This document shows, piece by piece, positions 5,934-11,290 of a DNA stretch of 11,290 nt. Positions within the stretch are counted from its first letter, which is position 1; every line of letters begins with the position of its first letter. The DNA lies in contig JANYBY010000348.1 in NCBI GenBank assembly GCA_025360565.1, positions 1-11,290 of the forward strand, written 5' to 3'. The notes beneath the pieces are model-generated. The model was not told the origin of the DNA. It made no database searches and saw only the letters and a list, made by a program, of their open reading frames with translations. Source of the DNA: Bacteroidota bacterium. GTDB lineage: Bacteria; Bacteroidota; Bacteroidia; B-17B0; Aurantibacillaceae. Position numbers and translations under genes: made by a program.

Positions 5934-7673
5934 TTAGTTTGTTAAACCTTTAAATCCGCCATCTTCGCGTAACTTAACAAATTCAGCATCGTCTTTAGCA
6001 TAAGCTTTTAAAGCTCCGTCTTTTTCAATAGCTGTTTTTAAATTGCTAATTGCATCAGCATTGTTTCCGCCTTTTGCAGCCGCAACCGCTTTTAAATAAT
6101 AGCTGTAAGCCATATCTTTTTCGTTGCTTGCATCAATAGTTCCGGCAACTGCGCCACCACTACCCGATAATAACTGAGCAAGAGCTTTGTTATGTCCGTT
6201 GTAGCTGCCAAAATTGCTTACCGCATCAGCATACTTACCGTTACGTACATCTAAAATACCCATATTGTATTTTGTTTCATTTGCACCACCTGCTTTTTTG
6301 TAAAGATCCATTGCAGCAACACGGTTACCATTTTTAGCTTCAATAACGCCTAAGTTGTTTGCAACTGCTGATTGACCGCTGCCAGCTGTTTCAGCACGTT
6401 TAAACGCTGAAGCTGCATCGCTAACTTTATTTTGCATTAAATAAGCAACACCTAAGTTGTTTGATGTTCTCCAATCAGTTCCGTATTTTTTCTCTGCAGC
6501 TTGGTAAACCTGTACTTTCGTATTTACATCGTTGCTTAAATTAGCGCCATACAATAACTCTTCAACCGATAAACTATCAGGGTAAGAAGTCATTAATTTT
6601 GTGATCTGCTCATCTGTACGTGATTTTTTATCAACGTTAACAGTAATTTCAGAACGACGTAATTTAGGCAATACTTTATTTGCTAACTCTAAGTAAGTTT
6701 TAGATAAATTTTTAATTTCTTTACGGCGTTGAGCCGGATCTGAATACATTGTTAAAACACGTAAGATAAGATCTTTGTCGGTCATGGTAGAGGCTTCCAT
6801 TAAAGACTTAAAGCCTGCCCAGTCTTCCATAGTAGTTCCAACTGTGAACTGCTCTTTTGTTTTGCCAAATTTATTATCCTTGTTTTTGTTCTTGTTAAAC
6901 TCACCCATAATAGCTGCAGAACCTGATTTTGCACGATCCTTAGCTAAATTTTCGTTTTTATCAGTTTCACCGTCCGGCGAAGCGTAAGCCGAAACAGTAA
7001 TACCTTTAAACTCGTACCATGGTGAATTAATATTATCAGTAATAAATTGGTTAAACGTTTTGCCTTCGTCTGATTTTAATTCGGCAGGGCGAACTTGTGA
7101 ATTATTGATAGTGTAATAAATATGAGTACTAACGTTAGCAGGGCTTGTTTTTACAAACGCGTCCGGAGCCATAATTCCTTTTTCGTCGTTACGAACCAAC
7201 AATGGAGTAACATTGGTTGCATCGCCCATTGGTACCGGATCAAAAGCTTTCTTTTTACTTTTTACCTGGCCTTCGCCACGCACTTCAACAATAGCGCGGC
7301 GCATTGCCGGATCGTATGCAAATTTTTCGGAAGTGTAATTAAACGTTCCTCCGCTTGTATATCCAATTTTTTGGCCGCTGCCAGTTGCTTTTTCACCAAC
7401 TAAAATTACCGGTTTTAAAGCTTTTTCAACACCCGCAGCATTTTTTACAACAGGCGTTAAGGTTAATGTTACTTTTTTAGCGAATAATTTCGGGCTAAAC
7501 TTTCCGCTTATGCTAAACTGAACGCTGTCTCCATGCATTTCAATTGGGTTTGGCGTAAGGGTATATTTAATATCTTTTTGTTTTTTGAGCATTTTGCCTA
7601 AGCCATCGCAGCCTGATAATATCACAGCTACTGAAAGACCGGCACCGATTGTGCGTAAAAATTTTGACTTCAT
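5934..7673 (-). CDS. Lipoprotein with OmpA-like module and TPR repeats
   Basis: A 579-residue exported lipoprotein. MKSKFLRTIG, a hydrophobic stretch and the lipobox LSGC place the lipidated cysteine at residue 22. No acidic surface-export signature follows, so it may face the periplasm. Residues about 35-175 are beta-rich. Residues 184-250 look like an OmpA-type segment (ITVSAYASPDG at 225-235, NENLAKDRAKS at 240-250). The arginine (R247) is kept, but a serine replaces the peptidoglycan-binding aspartate of the usual GHTD motif, so wall binding is doubtful. Residues about 275-350 (MEDWAGFKSLM, VLPKLRRSEI) recall Bacteroidota ASPEG-type proteins related to DUF3868. Residues 383-490 and 518-579 form TPR helices (NNLGVAYLMQNKVSDAASAF, NNLGVIEAKNG), ending in the common TPR tail DAEFVKLREDGGFKGL. 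The ATG at 7673 is preferred to 7700 because only it gives a proper signal peptide, and the promoter element covers 7700. It probably scaffolds envelope assembly. Confidence 0.88.
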   Translation of the reverse strand: MKSKFLRTIGAGLSVAVILSGCDGLGKMLKKQKDIKYTLTPNPIEMHGDSVQFSISGKFSPKLFAKKVTLTLTPVVKNAAGVEKALKPVILVGEKATGSGQKIGYTSGGTFNYTSEKFAYDPAMRRAIVEVRGEGQVKSKKKAFDPVPMGDATNVTPLLVRNDEKGIMAPDAFVKTSPANVSTHIYYTINNSQVRPAELKSDEGKTFNQFITDNINSPWYEFKGITVSAYASPDGETDKNENLAKDRAKSGSAAIMGEFNKNKNKDNKFGKTKEQFTVGTTMEDWAGFKSLMEASTMTDKDLILRVLTMYSDPAQRRKEIKNLSKTYLELANKVLPKLRRSEITVNVDKKSRTDEQITKLMTSYPDSLSVEELLYGANLSNDVNTKVQVYQAAEKKYGTDWRTSNNLGVAYLMQNKVSDAASAFKRAETAGSGQSAVANNLGVIEAKNGNRVAAMDLYKKAGGANETKYNMGILDVRNGKYADAVSNFGSYNGHNKALAQLLSGSGGAVAGTIDASNEKDMAYSYYLKAVAAAKGGNNADAISNLKTAIEKDGALKAYAKDDAEFVKLREDGGFKGLTN

Positions 7674-7697
7674 CGTTAATTTTTGATTGTTCAAGGG

Positions 7698-7705
7698 CAA
7701 AAGTA
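7698..7705 (-). promoter_or_regulatory. Putative promoter of the TPR lipoprotein gene, -7 element
   Basis: Minus-strand TACTTTTG matches TAnnTTTG and is followed by C as in many Bacteroidota promoters. Transcription would start near 7692, about 20 nt before the ATG at 7673. The nearest upstream TTG (7722-7720) is only 14 bp away, shorter than the usual spacing. Confidence 0.5.
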
Positions 7706-7734
7706 GAAAAATATTTTAACAAAAAAAGCTTTTT

Positions 7735-7767
7735 TTGAAAAAGATATTTTCATTGTCCATAAATTTG
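7735..7767 (+). promoter_or_regulatory. Putative ctaB promoter P1
   Basis: TTG at 7735-7737 and TAAATTTG at 7760-7767 are separated by 22 bp, a good match to the Bacteroidota TTG/TAnnTTTG pattern. Transcription would start near 7773, leaving a leader of about 34 nt before the preferred ctaB start at 7807. Confidence 0.45.
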
Positions 7768-7798
7768 GTAAACGGTACAGATTTAAGTAGTAAATTTG
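7765..7798 (+). promoter_or_regulatory. Putative ctaB promoter P2
   Basis: A second TAAATTTG at 7791-7798, followed by CA, has a TTG 23 bp upstream (7765-7767, inside the P1 -7 element). Transcription would start around 7803, only a few bases before the TTG start codon at 7807. P1 and P2 overlap, so they may be alternatives or only one may be real. Confidence 0.45.
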
Positions 7799-7806
7799 CA
7801 ACGTTT

Positions 7807-8706
7807 TTGGAAAACTCTTTACCTGATATTTCTGTTCAAAACGCCCACTACTCAAAGGTTTTGGGCTATGTAAAACTCACAAAGTTCAGGCTCGGGGCAT
7901 TGGTTGTGTTCTCTGCGGTTATTACCTACATAACAATTGTTGATAAAGTTAATTCAGCAGCGCTTTTGGCCCTTATTTTTGGAGGATTTTTAGTAACCGC
8001 TGCCGCAAACGGTTTTAACCAGATAATTGAAAAAGACCTTGATAAATTAATGGATCGCACCAAGCTAAGACCAATGCCAATGGGCATTTTAACGGTTACA
8101 GAAGCTTTTATTTTTTGCTCGCTTTTTGGCATTGGTGGTACTATTTTACTTTGGCTTTACACAAATCCCTTATGCGGAATTTTAGGTTTTATATCCATTA
8201 TCCTTTACGCTTTGGCTTATACACCGTTAAAGCGAATTTCGCCGCTTTCGGTATTGGTAGGGGCTTTTCCGGGGGCATTACCAACCCTTATTGGCGCGGT
8301 TGCCGCAACCGGTGGTTTTGGGGAAATTACTTTTTTTGGCATTCTTCTATTCTTGATCCAATTTATCTGGCAGTTTCCCCATTTTTGGGCCTTGGCTTGG
8401 TTCAATAGCGATGATTACGCCAAAGCAGATTTTTATCTGTTGCCTTCAAAAGGCGGCAAGGACAAGGCTTCGCAGTTTCAGATCCTTATCTATTCGGCTT
8501 TTTTAATGTGTACAAGTATTTTGCCTTTTGTTTTTCATTTCACAGGCATTATCAGCGCTTGTGTATGTTTGGTGGCGGGCCTTGCGCTTTTTATACAAGC
8601 CTATAATTTTTACCGGATGGCAAGTGATGCTCAAGCAAAAAAACTTTTTTTAATTACATTGGTGTATTTGCCGGTTGTACAATTGGCGTTAATGACAAAA
8701 TATTAA
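7807..8706 (+). CDS. ctaB: Protoheme IX farnesyltransferase (heme O synthase)
   Basis: CtaB/CyoE attaches a farnesyl group to protoheme to give heme O, the precursor of heme A for the oxidase encoded downstream. It is a UbiA-type polytopic membrane prenyltransferase. Seen: about nine hydrophobic helices and the first Asp-rich, Mg-prenyl-diphosphate motif (N71, E75, D77, D79, then MDRTKLRPMPMG). Also seen are the loop YTPLKRISPLSVLVGAFPGALP and the signature IWQFPHFWALAWF, followed by DDYAKADFYLLPSKGG. There is no in-frame ATG near the N-terminus. The TTG at 7807 gives 299 residues (MENSLPDIS...), a normal length, and lies downstream of two promoter elements. A TTG at 7735 would give 323 residues, but its extra codons coincide with those promoter elements. 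The start is therefore moderately certain and the function highly so. It is the first gene of the oxidase operon; subunit III begins 9 bp after its stop. Confidence 0.93.
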   Translation: MENSLPDISVQNAHYSKVLGYVKLTKFRLGALVVFSAVITYITIVDKVNSAALLALIFGGFLVTAAANGFNQIIEKDLDKLMDRTKLRPMPMGILTVTEAFIFCSLFGIGGTILLWLYTNPLCGILGFISIILYALAYTPLKRISPLSVLVGAFPGALPTLIGAVAATGGFGEITFFGILLFLIQFIWQFPHFWALAWFNSDDYAKADFYLLPSKGGKDKASQFQILIYSAFLMCTSILPFVFHFTGIISACVCLVAGLALFIQAYNFYRMASDAQAKKLFLITLVYLPVVQLALMTKY

Positions 8707-8715
8707 ATTTTTACA

Positions 8716-9318
8716 ATGGAGACAGCAAAAATAAAAAACCAAAATCCCCATCAAGCAGAAATAAAAGCCGCTACCCGAAAAACTGCAAAACCATTGCTAT
8801 ACATAGGTATTGTAAGTATTGTTATGCTTTTTGCAGGTTTAACAAGTGCTTATGTTGTACGCGCAGATAACGGCAACTGGCTTGTTTTTAAGTTACCGGA
8901 TATTTCCATTATTAGTACTTGTATAATTGTAACAAGCAGTTTAACCATGCTAATGGCTCAGTTCGCTATTAAAAAAGGAAATTTACGCTTAACCACCATC
9001 AGTATATTTTTAACATTGGTTCTTGGCATCGCTTTTTTTTATACACAGTTAGAAGCCTGGAAACAGTTAACTGCACAGGGCATTTACTTTGTAGGAAAAT
9101 ATGCCAACGTTTCCGGCTCGTTCTTATACTTCATTGCACTTATGCATTTACTGCACATGACAGGCGGTTTAATAGCTCTTTGCGTTTCATTAACAAAATG
9201 CCTGTTGAAAAAATATTCTGCCTCTGATTACCTTGGTATTGAGCTCTCTGCCATATATTGGCATTTTCTTGACCTATTGTGGGTATATTTGTTTTTGTTT
9301 TTATATTTTTATCGTTAA
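8716..9318 (+). CDS. Cytochrome c oxidase subunit III, first copy (short)
   Basis: A 200-residue heme-copper oxidase subunit III, a non-catalytic inner-membrane subunit that stabilises the oxygen-reducing core. After a charged cytosolic N-terminus (1-25) there are five hydrophobic helices (about 27-48, 64-84, 92-111, 134-161 and 178-199). This is consistent with the five-helix bacterial form lacking the first two helices of the seven-helix type. Family marks are QLEAW (111-115, equivalent of the conserved Gln-x-x-Glu region), SGSFLYFIALMHLLHMTGG (133-151) and the C-terminal YWHFLDLLWVYLF (181-193). It starts 9 bp after ctaB and is followed 36 bp later by a second, longer subunit III. Paired subunit III genes next to ctaB are usual in Bacteroidota oxidase clusters, where names such as coxO/coxP are used. 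I leave the symbol blank because usage varies. Confidence 0.93.
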   Translation: METAKIKNQNPHQAEIKAATRKTAKPLLYIGIVSIVMLFAGLTSAYVVRADNGNWLVFKLPDISIISTCIIVTSSLTMLMAQFAIKKGNLRLTTISIFLTLVLGIAFFYTQLEAWKQLTAQGIYFVGKYANVSGSFLYFIALMHLLHMTGGLIALCVSLTKCLLKKYSASDYLGIELSAIYWHFLDLLWVYLFLFLYFYR

Positions 9319-9354
9319 TATTGCATCATATTTTAACATTATTTCTAAATAAAT

Positions 9355-10083
9355 ATGTCTCATCACACAGCAGAAATTGATCAAAAAGACGCCTGGAGTG
9401 GCGGCAAATCGCCTGTAGGTATCAGTTACGGAAAGATCTTTATGTGGTTTTTCCTTATCTCTGATGCTTTAACTTTTGGCGGATTATTAATGTCATACGG
9501 CTTTATTCGCCATAAATACGCCGAGGTTTGGCCAAAAGCGGAACATGTGTTCACCCACTTTCCGTTTGTTGAACAACATTTACCATTGGCATACGTGGGG
9601 TTAATGACCTTTATCCTCATCATGTCTTCCGTTACCATGGTATTAGCTGTGGAAGCCGGAAAACGCATGGATAAAAAAGGGGTTACCGTTTGGATGTTCT
9701 GGACAATTGTTGGAGGTTTAATGTTCGTATTGTCTCAGGCATGGGAGTGGTATCATTTTATTGAAGGAACTAAAGAAGGATGGGTAAGAAGCATTTGGGA
9801 TCAGGGCTCGCAAAGTTATGTTACAAAGGTGTGGCACGGGGCTAACATGGCAGTGAACGAATACGGGGTGCCTCAGTTTGCGAATTATTTCTTTTTTATA
9901 ACCGGCTTTCACGGTACCCACGTATTTAGCGGGGTCGTTATAAATTTTGTCATATTTTTAAATGTACTTAAGGGTACTTATGAAAAACGAGGTCATTACG
10001 AAATGGTTGAAAAGGTTGGATTATACTGGCACTTTGTGGATTTGGTGTGGGTATTCGTATTTACCTTCTTCTATCTACTATAA
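9355..10083 (+). CDS. Cytochrome c oxidase subunit III, second copy (242 aa)
   Basis: A second subunit III, distinct in sequence from its neighbour. It has a hydrophilic, His-containing start (MSHHTAEIDQKDAW) and helices at about 28-50, 77-100, 111-135, 177-205 and 221-242. A soluble insert lies at about 136-175 (GTKEGWVRSIWDQGSQSYV...NEYGVPQ) that the shorter copy lacks. Family marks are LSQAWEWYHFIEG (126-138, with the conserved Gln and Glu), FFFITGFHGTHVFSG (179-193) and YWHFVDLVWVFVFTFFYLL (224-242). It lies between the first subunit III gene and the subunit IV gene on one transcript. The two copies are probably both structural subunits of one oxidase complex rather than redundant duplicates, because their length and loops differ. 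Subunits I and II lie outside the window. Confidence 0.95.
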   Translation: MSHHTAEIDQKDAWSGGKSPVGISYGKIFMWFFLISDALTFGGLLMSYGFIRHKYAEVWPKAEHVFTHFPFVEQHLPLAYVGLMTFILIMSSVTMVLAVEAGKRMDKKGVTVWMFWTIVGGLMFVLSQAWEWYHFIEGTKEGWVRSIWDQGSQSYVTKVWHGANMAVNEYGVPQFANYFFFITGFHGTHVFSGVVINFVIFLNVLKGTYEKRGHYEMVEKVGLYWHFVDLVWVFVFTFFYLL

Positions 10084-10106
10084 TTAAGAATTGAAAATTA
10101 AGAATT
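10084..10106. repeat. TTAAGAATT direct repeat between oxidase genes
   Basis: Two exact copies of TTAAGAATT (10084-10092, 10098-10106) have a 14-bp period and are joined by GAAAA. They fill most of the 36-bp gap between the second subunit III and subunit IV genes. This AT-only motif resembles the low-complexity spacer at 596-742 in style (TTGAAAATT units) and probably has no coding role. Confidence 0.5.
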
Positions 10107-10119
10107 AAAATAAATAAAT

Positions 10120-10614
10120 ATGGATTTTTCGCACGATAATTACCCTTCATACGAAACAATGTATAACCACGATGCTGAATACGGCAAAAAAGCACGCCGT
10201 AAGTTGTGGAATGTGTTTTGGATTATGCTTGCTATTACAATTGCAGAATTGGTTATTGGTTCAATGGCACCAAGCCATGGGTGGACAGGAGCCATGTGGT
10301 TAAAAGTATTATTCATCTCTTTAACTGTTGCTAAAGCCGGCTACATTGTAATTATTTTCATGCACTTAGGCCACGAGGTAAAATTCTTTAAATACATTGT
10401 TTTGGTGCCGTACATTACCTTTATGTTTTATGGTATCTTTATTATTTTATCAGAAGGTACTTACTCAAGCGAAGTTCACCACCGTACCAAAGTTGACCCT
10501 ATTTTGGCCGCTCAACAAATTGAATTGCACAAACGTGCCGCTGCTCATTTTGCGGGACATGATGCCGGAGCGGAACACGGTAAAGAAGCGAAAGCGGAAG
10601 AAGGACATCATTAG
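10120..10614 (+). CDS. Cytochrome c oxidase subunit IV (prokaryotic type)
   Basis: A small accessory membrane subunit of the heme-copper oxidase, related to the CyoD/CtaF/COX4-pro family. The 164-residue product has a hydrophilic N-terminus and three helices (about 31-49, 60-82 and 92-110). The family signature is in helix two and the turn after it: VAKAGYIVIIFMHLGHEVKF (70-89). The C-terminal tail from about 117 to 164 is soluble, alanine- and glutamate-rich and unusually histidine-rich (H120, H121, H137, H143, H147, H153, H163, H164). The family core normally ends soon after helix three, so this tail is an extension. It is the last gene of the ctaB-led operon, with a terminator about 27 bp after its stop. 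Confidence 0.92.
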   Translation: MDFSHDNYPSYETMYNHDAEYGKKARRKLWNVFWIMLAITIAELVIGSMAPSHGWTGAMWLKVLFISLTVAKAGYIVIIFMHLGHEVKFFKYIVLVPYITFMFYGIFIILSEGTYSSEVHHRTKVDPILAAQQIELHKRAAAHFAGHDAGAEHGKEAKAEEGHH

Positions 10615-10640
10615 GATTTAAAATTTAGCATTTTGGATTT

Positions 10641-10667
10641 AGAGGGCTACGAAAGTGGCCCTTTTTA
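10641..10667 (+). terminator. Rho-independent terminator of the oxidase operon
   Basis: The stem GGGCTAC (10644-10650) and GTGGCCC (10655-10661), one G-U pair, closes on a stable GAAA tetraloop. It extends outward by three A/G-T pairs into the T run at 10662-10666. It separates the oxidase operon from the ribosomal protein genes. Confidence 0.88.
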
Positions 10668-10685
10668 TTTTAATAATCCTTCAAA

Positions 10686-10718
10686 TTGCTTGGTAATTCA
10701 ATATTTTTATTATCTTTG
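10686..10718 (+). promoter_or_regulatory. Putative rpmI-rplT promoter
   Basis: TATCTTTG (10711-10718), followed by CC, is a full TAnnTTTG match. TTG occurs 22 bp (10686-10688) and 18 bp (10690-10692) upstream, both acceptable. Transcription would start near 10724, giving a short leader of about 18 nt before the rpmI ATG at 10742. Confidence 0.65.
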
Positions 10719-10741
10719 CCATCCTTAAAAAACAGTAACAA

Positions 10742-10936
10742 ATGCCAAAAATGAAAACTAATTCCAGCGCCAAAAAGCGTTTTAAGGTGACTGGAAGCGG
10801 TAAAATTAAAAGAAAGCACGCTTATAAACGTCACATTTTAACTAAGAAAGAAAAAGACCGTAAACGCGGTTTAGCTAAGAGTGCCCTTGTAAGTAAAGAA
10901 GATACCCCTAACGTGAAATTCATGTTAACTATCTAA
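10742..10936 (+). CDS. rpmI: 50S ribosomal protein L35
   Basis: L35 is a small, very basic protein of the large ribosomal subunit that binds 23S rRNA. The 64-residue length is normal. Recognised from MPKMKTNSSAKKRFKVTGSG, the basic stretch KIKRKHAYKRHILTKKEKDRKR and the ending VSKEDTPNVKFML. It has its own promoter just upstream and is followed 94 bp later by rplT, the usual partner. infC, which often precedes rpmI, is not upstream here; the oxidase operon is. Confidence 0.97.
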   Translation: MPKMKTNSSAKKRFKVTGSGKIKRKHAYKRHILTKKEKDRKRGLAKSALVSKEDTPNVKFMLTI

Positions 10937-10976
10937 CTTTTTAAATTATCGGTGAATTAAACAAATGTTTAACCAG

Positions 10977-11013
10977 AGTTTTAGTAATAAGTCTCCGAAG
11001 GAGCGCTAAAATT
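10977..11013 (+). promoter_or_regulatory. Candidate structured leader of rplT (possible L20 autoregulation site)
   Basis: In the rpmI-rplT spacer, AGTTTTAG (10977-10984) pairs with CTAAAATT (11006-11013; eight pairs, one G-U). Inside it, CTCC (10993-10996) pairs with GGAG (11000-11003) around a GAA loop. The two helices are separated by an asymmetric internal loop (eight bases on the left, two on the right). There is no T run, so it is not a terminator. In other bacteria L20 represses its own operon by binding an irregular mRNA stem that mimics its 23S rRNA site. Whether this hairpin does so is inference from position and shape. Confidence 0.4.
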
Positions 11014-11030
11014 CAAAAAATGTAAAAAAA

Positions 11031-11290
11031 ATGCCACGTTCAGTCAATCATGTAGCCAGCAGGGCTCGCAGAAAAAAAATTCTTAAATTAACCAAAGGTT
11101 ATTGGGGAGCAAGAGGTAATGTTTGGACAATAGCCAAAAACACCTTAGAAAAAGGGTTAACCTACGCTTATCGTGACAGAAAAAACAAAAAACGCAGTAT
11201 GCGTGGTTTGTGGATTCAACGCATTAACGCCGGTGTTCGCGAGCACGGTTTAAGCTATTCGGAGTTTATTGGTAAATTAAATGCCAAAGG
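11031..11290 (+). CDS. rplT: 50S ribosomal protein L20 (partial, 3' end beyond window)
   Basis: L20 binds 23S rRNA early in assembly of the large subunit and can repress its own operon. 86 complete codons are visible before the window ends, of about 115 expected. Recognised from MPRSVNHVASRARRKKILKL, AKGYWG-type sequence (here TKGYWGARGNVWTIAKNT), YAYRDRKNKKRSMRGLWIQR and INAGVREHGLSYSEFIGKL. The ATG at 11031 follows an A-rich stretch rather than a Shine-Dalgarno sequence. A start-stop pair, ATGTAA, lies at 11020-11025 just ahead and out of frame. Second gene of the rpmI-rplT pair. Confidence 0.97.
   Translation, partial: MPRSVNHVASRARRKKILKLTKGYWGARGNVWTIAKNTLEKGLTYAYRDRKNKKRSMRGLWIQRINAGVREHGLSYSEFIGKLNAK

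Noticed and set aside
7122..7403. A 93-codon plus-strand frame inside the TPR lipoprotein gene.
   Set aside because: Antisense shadow with Cys/Phe/Ser-rich nonsense peptide.
7674..7700. An N-terminal extension of the TPR lipoprotein by nine codons.
   Set aside because: The extra residues (MPLNNQKLT) would precede and spoil a standard lipoprotein signal peptide, and the -7 element lies over the upstream ATG.
8115..8408. A 97-codon plus-strand frame inside ctaB.
   Set aside because: Alternate frame of the clearly recognised heme O synthase.
1..11290. Mobile elements, CRISPR arrays, toxin-antitoxin or defence genes.
   Set aside because: No transposase, integrase, regular direct-repeat array, Cas, nuclease or restriction motifs were found in any frame read.

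Overview
The window is ordinary chromosomal DNA from a member of the Bacteroidota. Four things point there: AT-rich sequence; starts preceded by A/T-rich sequence instead of Shine-Dalgarno motifs; several TAnnTTTG -7 promoter elements; and family content typical of the phylum (a DUF5723-like/thrombospondin type 3/OmpA protein, an OmpA-like TPR lipoprotein, and a Bacteroidota-type cytochrome oxidase cluster with two subunit III genes). I cannot place it below phylum.

Layout. Minus strand, 1-1813: prfA (release factor 1) followed by a LOG-family nucleotide hydrolase gene that runs off the left edge. They are separated by a 150-bp low-complexity spacer with inverted-repeat ends. A 352-bp divergent intergenic region (1814-2165) holds a promoter for each side and a perfect 17-bp inverted repeat. 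Plus strand, 2166-4625: a large secreted outer-membrane protein with seven calcium-binding-type TSP3 repeats and an OmpA peptidoglycan-binding domain, closed by a strong terminator. Then come a 76-aa unrecognised small protein (4817-5047, +) and a convergent 206-aa unrecognised secreted protein (5127-5747, -). A cluster of palindromes (5771-5848) lies just upstream of the latter. Next on the minus strand (5934-7673) is a lipoprotein combining an OmpA-like module with TPR repeats, with its own terminator and promoter.

Plus strand, 7807-10614: the respiratory block. ctaB (heme O synthase) is followed closely by two cytochrome c oxidase subunit III genes and a subunit IV gene, ending at a terminator. 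These encode heme modification and accessory membrane subunits of an aa3/caa3-type oxidase; the catalytic subunits I and II are not in the window. Plus strand, 10742 to the right edge: rpmI (L35) and rplT (L20, truncated by the window), with their own promoter and no infC in front. The rpmI-rplT spacer can fold into an interrupted hairpin that could be an L20 autoregulatory site.

I found no mobile element, CRISPR array, tRNA or rRNA, and no evidence of a new defence or biosynthetic system. The points worth a second look are at promoter and leader scale: starts that nearly coincide with predicted transcription starts (4817 and ctaB), a putative operator over the 4817 promoter, nested palindromes, and the rplT leader.
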